A DNA stretch of 64,000 bases, from contig OY783219.1 in the NCBI GenBank assembly GCA_963678705.1, positions 744,001 to 808,000 of the forward strand. The letters run 5' to 3'. The DNA comes from Panorpa germanica (lineage: Eukaryota; Arthropoda; Insecta; Mecoptera; Panorpidae). The notes beneath the pieces were generated by a model that was not told where the DNA came from, ran no database searches, and saw nothing but the letters and a program-made list of their open reading frames with translations. Within the stretch, counting starts at the first letter, position 1. Every line of letters starts with the position of its first letter. Both the position numbers and the translations under genes were made by a program. This document shows positions 11,205 to 22,240 of the stretch, piece by piece.

Positions 11205-12483
11205 ATGGCGACTGCAATGAAAAAAACTAAAAATTAAATTTGAAAATGTTATCGGTAAATTTGATTTACATTATGAAGAATGTAAAAACTTAAACCCGAA
11301 TGACAAAAGTTCTTATTGTTTGCATACAATAAAAAATAGAAAAGAGGCAATCACGCCATTGATAGAATCCATCTAGGATTTAGCTATTGATATACAATCA
11401 TCGCTAGCAGAGGATGGCGATGAATATAAAACGATTAAAATTAAGCTTAGTGATTTTTAAAAAAAAAGACATATTGAATTGTTATCTTTGTTTGCACATG
11501 AACCACCGGTAAATCTGGAATTTGATATTTCCCCTCCACGATCAGTACACTCAAGTAACTCTAATTGCAACCATTATAATAAATATAGATTACCGGAAAT
11601 TTATTTAAAATCGTTCGATGGCTCAGTTGATAACTGGGCCGAATTTAGAGATTCTTTTATTTCGATGATACATGAGAATCCTGAAATAGACGACGCGCAT
11701 AAATTTAGATATTTGAAATTCGCGCTACAATCTCATGCACAAAAGGTTATTTACGGACTTGAAACAAGTGCCGTCAATTATCCTATCGCATGGAGCCTCT
11801 TAGAGGATCGATATGAGAATAAGCAATTGATGATCACACATCATTTAAAACGCTTAACTGAGACATCCCTTGTTAAGGGAGAAACCGCTAATGGCTTACG
11901 TAATTATATCGATGATATAACAAAACATGTTCGCGCATTAAAACGATTAGTAAAGGAGGAACAATTGTACGACACGGTAATTGTTTTCCTAACTGTTAAT
12001 AGGCTGGATATTGACAGCCAACGACAATTCCACAAATTTGCAGCAGGTGCATCATAACCTGTTATATTTAAAGATTTAATGAGTTTCTTATCGCGAAGAG
12101 CTCTATTGTTAGACAATTTAAATACAAAATCTAGACAACCTGTAAAGGTACAGGCTAAACAAAGCTTAATCGCTACAAAGGACAACGCGTGTTCCATATG
12201 TAAGCGGGAAGGGCATTTTGCTTTTAAATGTCAAGATATAATAAAACTCTCTGTGCCAGAGAGAAAGAAATTGATTGCTTCAAAAAGATTATGTTTTAAT
12301 TGCTTGCGTTCTGTACATCGAGTGTCAGAATGCAAATCCAAATATTCGTGCTTTAAATGTAAAGAAAGGCACAATACAATATTGCACAGTGTGGATTCAG
12401 GTGAAGACTTACAACCCTCCCCTTCCCCCATGACTGTACTTACTAGCCGATTAGGTACTCGTAAAACAATACAACCGCGGTAG
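11205..12483 (+). pseudogene. BEL/Pao gag (DUF1759 domain and zinc knuckles), degenerate
   Basis: Structural protein of the retrotransposon. An ATG at 11205 (MATAMKKTK) is followed by a frame broken by stops. The long open part at 11479-12057 carries LPEIYLKSFDGSVDNWAEF, the start of the DUF1759 gag domain found in BEL/Pao elements. After a stop, 12079-12483 has Cys-rich knuckles (CSICKREGHFAFKC, CFNCLRSVHRVSEC, CFKCKERHNTILH). The domain order is as expected for the family, but at least one stop separates gag core and knuckles. Protease follows in another frame. Confidence 0.85.
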
Positions 12484-12985
12484 TTCAAATTCCGAATAAT
12501 GAAGGCAAATTAATATTAGCCCGCGCCTTGTTAGATAGCGGGAGCGAATCTTCATTCGTTACACAAACATTAGCAAAACGTTTAAATTACCTACACAAAA
12601 TGCAAAGGTGTCGGTAATCGGTTTAAGCGCAAGTAACACTCATGTTACAAAACAAATCACAATTAATGTACAATCAGTACACAGTAAATATAACAAACAC
12701 TTGCGATGCTATATATTAAATAAGATCACAGATAATGGTCCTATCTGCGATACTGAACAGATTGATTTGAATCTGCCCACTAATGTGAATTTGGTAGATC
12801 TAAACTATTTTAAATCAAGTAAAATAAATATTTTGCTCGGGGCAGATATCTCTTGGAGCTTATTAGCCATTGGTCGAACAAACCTTGGTAATGGGTTGCC
12901 AACTATACAAAAAACAACATTAGGCTGGATATTAATTCCAAATACATTCAACTCTCGCAAAAACACAACGCAGTGTTTTTTTTAA
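12484..12985 (+). pseudogene. BEL/Pao protease region, frameshifted
   Basis: Aspartic protease of the retrotransposon polyprotein. The active site is seen as ARALLDSGSESSFVTQ near 12515-12560. A frame change near 12587 precedes the rest (VSVIGLSASNTHVTK, INILLGADISWSLL, TTLGWILIP) in the open frame 12608-12985. The domain ends at a stop after a T-run. Reverse transcriptase should follow but is deleted. Confidence 0.8.
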
Positions 12986-13023
12986 CGCAAAACCGTTAAC
13001 TTGAGACAATAAATGAGGCACCG

Positions 13024-14021
13024 ATGCTCTCCGAAGTGGAAGAGCACTGGCCCACAAATGAATTTACGATTCAAAATATACCCGAACAAAGAAAATGTAA
13101 AATCATATCTAGCTTTGCCAAAATAGATACCGATATTCATCCTTCAGAACATTGAAGCGAGTGAATGCTCAGATTTATAAATAATTCCCGAAAGTCTAAT
13201 AATAAATTAGTCGGTGAATTTTCGCTAAGTGAACTTGAACATTCAGTTCAAGTGCTTGTCAAAATGTCGCAACGACAATCATTTAACCAGGATATAAAAA
13301 TGTTATTGAATGAGAAATCCGTTTCTCCATCGAGCAGTCTGCTATCTCTGAATCTATTTCTGGACGAACATGGAATTATGAGAGTGAGTGCAAACAATGC
13401 GCTAATTAGATTTTTAAAAGATAAAGATGAAAGGGCGAAAATCGCGAAAGTAATGACAGAGAGCAATATTTCGTGGAAATTTTCTCCTGCGCGTTCTCCA
13501 CACCACGGCGGTGTGTGGGAAGCTAATATCAAATCAATGAAAACTCATTTGAAAAATGTTTTAGGGAATACTAATCTCGCATACGAAGACATGTACACTG
13601 TATTAGCCCAAATTGAGTCTGTGTTAAACTCAAGACCCATCCATTCCATGGCCAATGACCCCTCAGACCTTACCCCCCTTTCCCCTGGTCACTACCTGGT
13701 GGGAAGATCACTGACTGCCATACCTGCTTTTGATCCCGATTATGTGAATCAAAATAAACTACCGAGATTCTTTGCAATTCAACAGATTATGCAGCACTTC
13801 AGCTACTACAACGGAACAAATGGAAAACTTCCGTGGGTGATCAACCAGCCGTAGGCCAATTGGTGCTTATCAAGGACGATTCCGCTCCGCATTTGCAATG
13901 GTCGCTCGGAAGGATCACTCATCTGTCAACCGTCGCTAAAAACGACCACAGAGTCGCTGAAGTAAAGACCGCCCAAGGATCTTTAAAGCGTTCGGTCCGA
14001 AATTTAGCACTTCCGCCATGA
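13024..14021 (+). pseudogene. BEL/Pao integrase remnant; RT, RNase H and integrase core deleted
   Basis: A short start-of-RT scrap (LSEVEEHWPTNEF at about 13027) is followed at 13165 by the RNase H/integrase boundary (LRFINNSRKSNNK). Next comes part of the integrase N-terminal region (LLSLNLFLDEHGIMRV) and then directly the end of the core (WKFSPARSPHHGGVWEANIK, SVLNSRPI, LSPGHYLVGRSL). The catalytic Asp residues upstream of the Glu-containing GGVWE block are lost. The C-terminal domain (GQLVLIKDDSAP, WSLGRI) is in a shifted frame at 13833-14021. About 2 kb of pol is missing relative to a full element, so this copy cannot move by itself. Confidence 0.85.
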
Positions 14022-14150
14022 CAGTGAAGTGTTTTGTGTTAACAGCAATCAAGCTGATATAAAAGCTACAGTTTTAAAAGTGTCAAATGAACTGATTAGC
14101 TTTAAGCAAATGACTTTGTTCAAATCGTTATAGAAAAATACCAGAGGATT

Positions 14151-14165
14151 TCTCCGTGGGGAGTC
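14151..14165 (+). promoter_or_regulatory. Polypurine tract next to the BEL 3' LTR
   Basis: tctccgtggggagtc lies immediately before the TGGTTAG start of the 3' LTR, the position and composition expected of the plus-strand priming site. Confidence 0.5.
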
Positions 14166-14798
14166 TGGTTAGAAACGAAATAGTTTCTAAATGTGTAATC
14201 TTAATTTACTATTGTTAGTTTGAAGTTTTATTGTTATATTTAAGATTTCTTGAATATTGTTAGTCATAAGATATCATTCACCTATACATGCAAATAATGT
14301 CACGACCGTACAAGGCGCCAAGGGCTGCTTGCTCGAGCTCACGCTAAGACGTGTCAGAACACGTCTGTCCTGTGCTGTCCCCACTCCAAGGGTTTAGCTA
14401 AAAACGCTAAGATAGAATTCGTACATCACTACAACGCTGATATAAAATTCGTTTTTCAACTATAATATACGCTCTTTTGTGATCATTACTCGAATGATGT
14501 ATTATAAGCTCAATTATAATATTTTAAAATAGAAAAACACATTAAAGAAAGACATATATAGGCTAACGCTCATGTTTAGCCCTGCGGTGTGTAATTCAAG
14601 AAGTTGGTTTATTAATAAATGTATTTTAAGTGAAATCAACAAGTGTTATCATTTACAAAGTTACTAGCCTCTCTTGAAGAACTCCAAGCATATAGAAAAC
14701 TCTAGATGCACCTTAGGAACCTACTAGGAACCAGTCCAAACTAAACACTTTAAGCACAAAGAGTCTGACCCTACAACTGAGACTGATATAGCTACACA
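14166..14798 (+). repeat. 3' LTR of the BEL/Pao element
   Basis: About 633 bp, beginning TGGTTAGAAACG and ending agctacACA. It matches the 5' LTR apart from small deletions and the absence of the inverted duplication. From 14810 the sequence gatccttcgaaccggatact resembles the element leader seen after the 5' LTR. An LTR followed by a leader hints at a former tandem copy. Confidence 0.8.
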
Positions 14799-14944
14799 AC
14801 ATTTTGATCCTTCGAACCGGATACTACATCGGTTCACACCAGTCTGGCTGTTCAGTACGTGCATGGATTTGCCTACACTGGCGACAGGTTTGTATTAAGA
14901 CAAAACATATATCGTTTTTTCATGTGGCTCGGGGTGTTTTGCTT

Positions 14945-15125
14945 GCGTCTTCATTTTTCAGTGGTCGATATTTCAATAGTTGATTAAAATTGATGTTAAT
15001 AAATGTGTATTGGCGTTTCTATTTTATTAAATATCTAAATGTTGACGGAGATATTAGAATTCAAAATTTGAATTGTAGTTTTAGCGCTAGAGATGGTCGG
15101 CCATTTGTATGACGTGAAATGCATT
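14945..15125 (+). mobile_element. MITE family B, left-end fragment
   Basis: Starts with ttgcttgcgtcttcattttt, then gtggtcgatatttcaat and tagttttagcgctagaga, parallel to 7937-8130. It ends at tgcattttatatatata. Only the left quarter is present. Confidence 0.65.
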
Positions 15126-15589
15126 TTATATATATATAATATTATATATATTATAACAATATCTTTTACGCTCTGTTGTATAAAAGAGATAGCAAGTAGC
15201 TGTTTTCAAAATTTTGAAAGAACAACCTCCCACAGGATACAAATGCAGCTATATAGGCTTGCTTGTATAGGAACTAGCTTCTACCCTGTTCAATGGAAGG
15301 TTGCACAAATCATCTCGTTGCATCAAAAGTTTTCTTGAAAAACATATAGTTATTCGATGCGTCTTGATGCAGGTCTACCTCCGGCGACGTGTTACTTTAA
15401 ATCATTAAATGTTTCAAATTCAAATTATATTTTGATTTCGCTGTTTATGCTGTATGATGTGGCCGCCTCCTTGCATCATAGTACGGCATGAGGCACGACC
15501 CAATTAGCAAATAATTAGAAAATGATCAAATCATTACTAGATAATACTACATATTACCATTTATGCACATGTTCAACATAAAACAAAAT
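15126..15589. other. Nothing recognised
   Basis: Mixed sequence with an 81-codon open frame (15093-15338) that starts inside MITE B and has no domain. No terminal repeats seen. Confidence 0.4.
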
Positions 15590-15925
15590 ACGACTTTCAA
15601 CAATAAAATTTTAAGTATTTCCTAAATTCAATTATAAATATTTCAGTTTTTCAAATCATTATCATCATGAAATCAAAATACGATTTCCAACATTAAAATT
15701 TTAAGTATTTTCTAAATTCAATTATAAATATTTCAGTTTTTCAAATCATCATCATCATGAAATCAAAATACGATTTCCAACATTAAGATTTTAAGTATTT
15801 CCTAAATTCAATTATAAATATTTCAGTTTTTCAAATCATCATCATCATGAAATCAAAATACGATTTCCAACATTAAAATTTTAAGTATTTTCTAAATTCA
15901 ATTATAAATATTTCAGTTTTTCAAA
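15590..15925. repeat. Tandem repeat, 90-bp unit, about 3.7 copies
   Basis: The phrase cattaaaattttaagtattt recurs at 15691, 15781 and 15871, with a related start at 15601, so the period is exactly 90 bp. Each unit contains aaatatttcag followed by tttttcaaa, which looks like a splice acceptor, and then an ATC/ATG-rich run. Units differ by only a few bases (e.g. cattaagatt in one). The last unit runs into the open segment at 15927. Confidence 0.9.
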
Positions 15926-16042
15926 AATGATTATTCTTTATCAAACTCTTCACATATTTTCCATATTTACAATTTTGCTTCTGGTAATATTGAACATAAC
16001 ATGTTTTTTAATATTACATAATAATACGTTACATCATATTTA
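15926..16042 (+). CDS. Possible membrane-protein exon (chemoreceptor-like?), uncertain
   Basis: After an acceptor-like tatttcag in the last tandem unit, a frame opens as MIILYQTLHIFSIF. It holds one strongly hydrophobic stretch (LLLVILNITCFLIL) and ends at a good donor, tatcag/gtaagg, near 16042. This could be an exon of a seven-transmembrane chemoreceptor like the one at 49208-51271, but I see no signature motif. It may equally be chance. Confidence 0.25.
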
Positions 16043-16329
16043 TCAGGTAAGGAACTCAAACTGGATTATGACTGAAATAATATTTAAGCAGTACACATTT
16101 TTATTTTTCAACATTTTTCTATTGACTATAGCATCCGCGTTAATTTTTTTTTTAAATCTTGAATAACTAAAATTCTTATATACGCAACCAAACTAAAAAG
16201 AAAAAAAAGAAATTAAAAATAACATGTCTTAACGTGTCTTAACAATTACTTATAACGAAATTATCTTTGAATTAAAGTTGACTTTTTTATGGTAGAATTT
16301 CCACATAGAATTTTTAAATTTTTTTCGCG

Positions 16330-16510
16330 ATCGAGTTGGCAGTAAGAAGAAGAGCAGGCGGTGCAATTGTGGAAGATGAGCTAAGGAGAAGGGACAAAGA
16401 GATACAGCAACAGGAAAGAATGAAAACAATCGAGAAGAGCAATTACAACACAAGATATAAAAGGATTTGTGAGAGAGATACCACATTACTTAAAAGAAAA
16501 AAAAAACAAA
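16330..16510 (+). mobile_element. LINE family R 3'-region fragment
   Basis: Plus-strand frame reading VEDELRRRDKEIQQQERMK and then EKSNYNTRYKRICERD. It parallels the minus-strand copy at 37204-37404 (VEEELRRRNNEIQQQEKME) and the plus copy at 55090-55380. It breaks off in an A-run at about 16494-16510. Confidence 0.65.
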
Positions 16511-16589
16511 AACATGTAACTTCTTTAACATACTTTATTGTATGGTATGAAATATTTGACATAAATATATATGACGTTTTGCACGATTA

Positions 16590-18720
16590 CAATTCTTTAC
16601 ATTTAATTTAATTAAACTAACTTAAAAGGTTTAACCCTTTTCAGTCTTCTATTTGCTTCTTCATCGTTGTCCATTAGGTGTGTTACCTTGTCATTAACTT
16701 GTTGTTGGAGTCTTTCCTAGTAGTTTGGCAAAGTTCCTTATTGTAGTGTCCACAGCTTCCATCAGCTTTAAGTCCCGGTTAAGATCATTGTTTCTAATAT
16801 TCCAGGGTGACCTAGAACAATTTCGTTGGATTCAATCCTTGTTACTCTGAATGGTACTTCTTCTTATTTTACTCGGAAGTATCTGTTAGTTCTATATGAG
16901 CACAATATTTGTGAGTGTTGCTTAGATAGGAAAGTTTTCAATTTATAGATTAAGCCTTCAAGCCATACTTTATAAAAAGTTTGCGCTTCCACCAAAAGAA
17001 TTGTAGAGCAAACCATTTTTTCTTCTAATGTACCTTCAATCATGTTGGTAATTCTATGGACTTGAATGGCTTTATCCTTTTAAGTAATTTTTCTTTATTA
17101 ATTCGGCTATTACCGATTATAAAGATATTGGTCTGTAAGAATCTACTTCATGAGGTGGTTTCCCTGGTTTTGGTATCATGATCACCTCAGCAACTTTCCA
17201 TAGTCTAGGTACATACTTAAGTCTAAATGCTGCATTTATTAAATTTGTTAATTTTACTACACCAGTAACTTAGTCAAATCCTGGTGCTTTTATACTACTA
17301 ATATTTTTGTAGCTTTTCTCTAACTTCCTTGGCTGTAGTAGGTTTGATATTCTCTTCTTCTTGTAATGTCGCACTCCAGTCTGGTGCATCCTGCTCTACT
17401 TCATTTGCTTGGAATGTTTCCTCTAAATGGTTTGCGAATATTTATACGTTCTTTTGTGTTGTCTCTGGCCCATTTTCCGTTTTCTTGTCTTAATAGAGTT
17501 ATCGACAATACCGGCCTTTTAAGCTTTTCGGTGGCCTTTCATAGAGAATAATCCGTGCTACTATCATCAGTTAGGTTTCTAAGAAATCCACTAAAAGAAA
17601 CATTTTTCAATTGTTGAATGTTTCTTCTTATCTGTTAACTGGCGTTGTTTAGTTTTGTCTTGTCATGTCATTTATCTTTGAATAAATCTTTGACTTCTTT
17701 CGGGTAGTAATTTCTTGTTGGTTTTTTCGTGTAAGCTCCTGCGTATATTTCCATGCCGCCTGTTGAATATTCTTAAGAAATACCTGCCCAATTCCCAGTC
17801 AGTTTTTTTATATACTGAGATTGGGTTATGCTCTTCCTTAATAATATTTTCGCTAAGGGTTAGTACTATTGGTGAGTGATCTGAATTCATGTCCCACCGC
17901 TCTTGTATCTGTATATATTTAGCAGTTAAATCTGGAACTTTATATAAATCAGTTGACTAGTAAGTCGGTCATCTAACCGCCACTAGAAGTTCTTTCCTTT
18001 TTGTTGTTGTTAGTCATGATCCCCAGTGTTCTTAGCATTAAAGTCACAACCTATAATATATCTTCTACTTTGATTTTTTAAGAATTCGAAATACCATTCT
18101 TTTTTAAGAAAATGTTTTGATGGACAATAAATTGCAATTATATTAACTGGATATTTGTTCGTCGTAACACTAACCGTGGTAGCTTGGATTTCTTCAGCGT
18201 TATGACAGTGATTTGTTAATTATTATAGCACTTTCTTCTTTGGGAGTGGTTTCCAGCTACACACTATAATTCTGAGCTCTCTGTTCATATCTTCTGCTTG
18301 GGTGCTAATTTAGTTAGTCGCTCGGTAATTTTCGAGAACAATTGTTCTTGGCTGTTCAGTTTGCTTAATCATAATTGCAAAGTCTGATCACTTGAATTAT
18401 TTTTATTATTTTTATATGGTTTGTCTTTTACAGCTTGGCTGTACATCATATCCTTATTAACTTTATGTGGTTGATTTTCTGCTAAATTTTCCGTTTCATT
18501 TTCGGATTTTCGGTTTACCGGTTGTCTCTTTTTTTGTGGCTGGTAAAGCAATCTTGGTTTCCTATTTTGCTTATTTTTAATGTTTTACATCTGCATGACT
18601 ACCAGACATCTTCTATAATTTGCTGGATGACGTTCGCCGCAATGTACGCATTTTGGTGGTGTATAAGCCAACTTTGTGCAATACTTAGTTAAGTGTTTAT
18701 CCACATAGCATATGGCACGA
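16590..18720 (-). pseudogene. Jockey-clade LINE, heavily decayed, gag end to 3' end
   Basis: Minus-strand reading shows, in order from 18720: a gag zinc knuckle (CAICYVDKHLTKYC; CVHCGERHPANYRRC), a gag tail (QAVKDKPYKNN), the end of an endonuclease (NSDHSPIVLTLSENI at about 17885), and RT linker phrases (STDYSLWKATEKLKRP; RTPDWSATLQEEENI). The typical Jockey C-terminal tail RRLKRVKPFKL lies near 16640. Many stops and frameshifts are present. The RT catalytic YADD was not found. The element is a fossil. Confidence 0.75.
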
Positions 18721-19037
18721 ATTGAACACGCTCCGTTCCAGGGACACCATATTCGGTCATTGAAACGTAGTTGTCGTTTATATATTTATTATAATCAACA
18801 AGAATATATTATATATTTATTATATCAACAAGAACGATGTTTCGTTCTGTTACAGAAAATTAATGTATGATTAGAACTCGTCAACTGTAGACGAGATATT
18901 GAAGGTGTTACAAACATAAATATTTGGTTAAATATATTCTTGTTGATTATAATAAATATATAAACGACAACTACGTTTCAATGACCGAATATGGTGTCCC
19001 TGGAACGGAGCGTGTTCAATTCGTGCCATATGCTATG
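18704..19037. repeat. 107-bp perfect inverted repeat of Jockey gag sequence
   Basis: 18704-18810 and 18931-19037 are exact reverse complements (for example cgctccgttccagggacacc against ggtgtccctggaacggagcg), separated by 120 bp. The left arm is the continuation of the minus-strand Jockey gag. The right arm carries the same gag piece on the plus strand and abuts the GT92 gene remnant. Confidence 0.95.
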
Positions 19038-19090
19038 CAAAATAAGTAGCTATGATTCGTGCCATATGCAATGCAAAATAAGTAGCTATG
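19019..19090 (+). repeat. 36-bp tandem duplication
   Basis: attcgtgccatatgc(t/a)atgcaaaataagtagctatg occurs twice in a row, at 19019-19054 and 19055-19090, with one substitution. It overlaps the end of the right inverted-repeat arm and leads straight into the GT92 coding remnant. Confidence 0.9.
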
Positions 19091-19093
19091 ATT

Positions 19094-20556
19094 ATCAATC
19101 AGATATCTGGAAAGCAATAGAAAATGCAAGAAATCGAAAAGAAATATACTCAGCCTATTATGATGACAGACCGGAAATTATGAAACGATACAGCAAACAC
19201 AGTGTGGGTTCTTTAGCTGGCGTTGTTAGGATAAGAGGCATTCCGGAGCAGAAAATTAGTAAAAAGAAGTTTACTTTCCTCTTGATGTACAAATATTCAG
19301 GTGATGACATGTTAATTTCAGTCAGAGCTGCCCTTTTAGTATAAAATAAAATTAAAAACATTATTCGTCATATTTCAGCTTCTACAATTAATTTATCTGC
19401 TAAAGTTCAAGCGATTAGAGACAATAAGGGATTTCAATTTACAGCATCATTCATAATATGCAGCGTGTACAAGATCATGAACTTAACAACCGGTGGAATT
19501 ATTCTACCAGATTTTGTTGGTTTATCAGATGGCTCACATAAAATACCTGTGGTACCAGTGCGATATCCTTTAAAAATTAACCAATCAGAAGGAAGACCTA
19601 CATTGGCTGTGTGTGTAAAACCCTTTTTTGATTATGACACAGATTTATCATTAATTGAATTTGTTGAGATCTACAAATAACTGGGTGTTACTCAGTTTTT
19701 CTTTTATAATCAATCGATATCAGATAAGGTATCTAAGGTTTTAGAGTATTACCAAAGTACGGGACAAATTACTGTTGGACAATGGAACTGGAGTGGTTAT
19801 AAATTTTATAAAGGATATAACACATTATGGAATGTTAGCTGCATTTAATGATTGCCTGTATCGTGCAACCTTTATGCATGGATATGAATATGTAGTAAAC
19901 GCAGATTTGGATGAAATACTCTTCCCAAGACAACACAAGGATCTGATAGAGCTCATCATTAGCATTAAACCTACTCGGTCTAGTATCATATTCCGAAATA
20001 CGTTTTTCTACAAATTTTGGAAAAATGAAACCTCAGTAGGTAAAGAATTATTGTTAATTGTACAATTACATCAATAACACTCGTACAATTAAATATTTCA
20101 TTTCAATGCAGGGAAAAACTTTTTATTTACACAATCCAAAGTTATGAGAACCAAAGAAATATTACCATCTCCTAAGCGTAGCAAATATATTTACAAAGGG
20201 AAAGGAGCTCATCATGTTTGGCAATCTTATCCAGGTGCGTACCGAGACTCTACTACTAAATGTCCAGAATAATTTCTAAATCTTCCCTTTGTCTGGCCTT
20301 TTCTCACCCTTCTCTTCTGGCATCCACACTTATTGTTACTTCCTTTCAAGTAATTGTGATATTGATTTTTAATTTTTCAGGATATGGACAATATGTCCTA
20401 CCAGTGACCGTGGGATTATGTCACCATTACAGGACTAGTTGTGTACCACATAAAGGATTTATTGAAAGCGTCCGGGATACCACAGCCTGGATATACCAGG
20501 TTTCACTTGCCGCAAATGTAGAAAAAGTATTGTCTGAAATACGTAAACGAAATTAA
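19094..20556 (+). pseudogene. Glycosyltransferase family 92 (DUF23) gene, broken
   Basis: GT92 enzymes are Golgi type II membrane proteins that transfer galactose to glycans. Visible blocks: YSAYYDDRPE and VVRIRGIP (19130-19245); a short intron near 19339-19378; FTASFIICSVYKI, RPTLAVCVKPFFDYDTD and LIEFVEIYK (to 19680); LGVTQFFFYNQSI; then FNDCLYRATFMHGYEYVVNADLDEILFP with the metal-binding D-x-D, and FRNTFFYKFW. Introns at about 20039-20110 and 20233-20380 are followed by YKGKGAHHVW and LCHHYRTSC. Lesions: an in-frame TAA directly after VEIYK (19678) and a one-base frame change near 19825. The N-terminal membrane anchor is missing; the 5' end meets the duplicated Jockey gag. Stop at 20554-20556. 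Confidence 0.8.
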
Positions 20557-21119
20557 ATATGAAAATATTAAAAATAGTTTTAAATATAAATACAGTTTAA
20601 CATTATTAAAAAGATAATTTCATTATTAACATAAATTGCCATCTTTTTCATAAATAAACTAAAACCCGGTTTCAATTTAATATAAAACGCTATGAGCTAG
20701 TGCAGGCTGCTTCAATGGTTTTTGTGATATAAATTAATGTGTATTAAAGAATATAAAGCAGTTGGTTGTTTTGTGATTTTTTATGGATGCTAAGAAGAAG
20801 ACCATGTATTCTAATGTATTCCGAGGGACTTTAGTACGCGGATTTTTTCCAATTATTTGTTTCAATGTAATTCCTCAAATTATCTCGTATTAAATATATT
20901 AAAATAAATGAGGTCCATTATTTAAGTTAGCAAGTAGTCATCTTAAAACATACATGCGTGGAAGTGATGCTACTACTAATTACTTAATATGGACTGAGAT
21001 GCATAATACACTATCACAATATTCTGACAATACACATAAGATGGCTATATAGCGTTTATTGCTTGCTTACTCCGACCAATTAGGAACGATATATGTTTTA
21101 TTTTCATCTTATTTTGTGC
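20557..21119. other. Nothing recognised
   Basis: AT-rich sequence downstream of the GT92 remnant. No open frame with domain content and no repeat ends. Confidence 0.4.
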
Positions 21120-21213
21120 ATCAATCGATTTTTTTTTTTTATTTACAAAGAATATTACAACTAAGCGTGGCTTATCTAGTAATTTATACATAAAAAGTTA
21201 AATAATCAATCGA
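21120..21213 (-). mobile_element. Extremely 5'-truncated LINE tail with 9-bp target duplication
   Basis: atcaatcga at 21120-21128 is repeated at 21205-21213. Between them lies a T-run and about 65 bp containing aagcgtggcttatctag. On the minus strand this is a LINE 3' tail with a poly-A end. It has no coding content. Confidence 0.65.
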
Positions 21214-21286
21214 AATAATAATTGTTTTTTCAATAGGGAAACACTAACAATATGACATTTTTAACATTTAGTTTTTTGACATATCG

Positions 21287-21605
21287 GTGGTGGATGCTTT
21301 GGCAATCGTTACAATGAATTCATTTTCGATCGATAATCGCATTAAAATAATAAAAATCCACTTTGAAAATGGTGGATCTGTAAAAGTTACATTTCGTAAA
21401 CTTCGTAATATTTTCGGTCAACATAATCGTCCTTCTGAGACCGCTATTAAGAATTTGGAGACAAATTTGAGTCGAAAGGCTCGGTACGTAATGTGCCAAC
21501 ACCGATGCATGTTCGACCAGGTCGTTCAAGTGAAAACATCGCAGTCGTGAGTCACAGTGTTGAAGAAGATCCAATTTGTCAATCTCTCGACGTTCTCAAC
21601 AATTA
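21287..21605 (+). pseudogene. Mariner-related transposase N-terminus (DUF4817-type HTH), frameshifted
   Basis: The frame IDNRIKIIKIHFENGGSVKV, TFRKLRNIFG, PSETAIKNL resembles the helix-turn-helix domain (Y-x-x-x-E-R-x-x-I-x-x-x-F, then T-x-R-x-F) at the N-terminus of a Tc1/mariner-like subgroup. After ETNLSRKA the frame shifts and continues GSVRNVPTPMHVRPGRSSEN and VVSHSVEEDP, the expected linker. It ends near 21605 with no catalytic domain. Confidence 0.65.
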
Positions 21606-21939
21606 AGCCCAGTTCCCAGAGCCAAAAAAAGGCATTTACCTGTCATGAGGGCCGGTAGTTCTAATTTTTGGATTTGTTTTAAAGTAAGAAAAGTAAAGTA
21701 AGTAAAGTAAGTTGGCAATATGCTTGTGTGCTCTATAATAAGAATAGTTATTATCAAACTTATAGAGGGCTCATTTCCCTACAAGTTTTGCATACAATAT
21801 ATTTTTTGTGTGTCTTACAGGGACGCAGCTACGTCACTGTAAATTAGGGCACTTCAATAAAAAAAATTTAACTATTTCCATTTTAAGCTCAATTTTTTTA
21901 TGTTTATTTGTTATACATATTAAATTAACTTAGTTATAA

Positions 21940-22240
21940 CTGGGTGACTTTTGTCAAAGTCGTACTTGGAGCGTTTTAAGCGACCCCCGACTTTTAAAAT
22001 ACCACTATCGTACAAGAATGGGTTTAACGATAACAATTTACATTTGCCGCTTATCGATGAATGCTTGTGCAAAGATCAAATCTCAGAATCAAAATATTCA
22101 GCCTGTGACATATTTATTAGCAAAGTCATAGTTTTATCAAGCCCTGTTTGCTTTACTTCGCCTAACCATGACGAACCGGACTACCAAAGGTTATTATTTG
22201 TTAATGTTTCCGCTTTAGCTTCGTGCGAAACTACGTAACA
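21940..22240 (-). pseudogene. BEL/Pao integrase N-terminal fragment
   Basis: On the minus strand the sequence reads LINMSQAEYFDSEI, then LLSLNPFLYDSGILKVGGRL and KRSKYDFDKSHP. This is the region before the integrase core of BEL/Pao elements (compare LLSLNLFLDEHGIMRV at about 13340). Stops are present upstream. The plus-strand open frame over the same bases (21951-22238) is a shadow of this. Confidence 0.7.
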
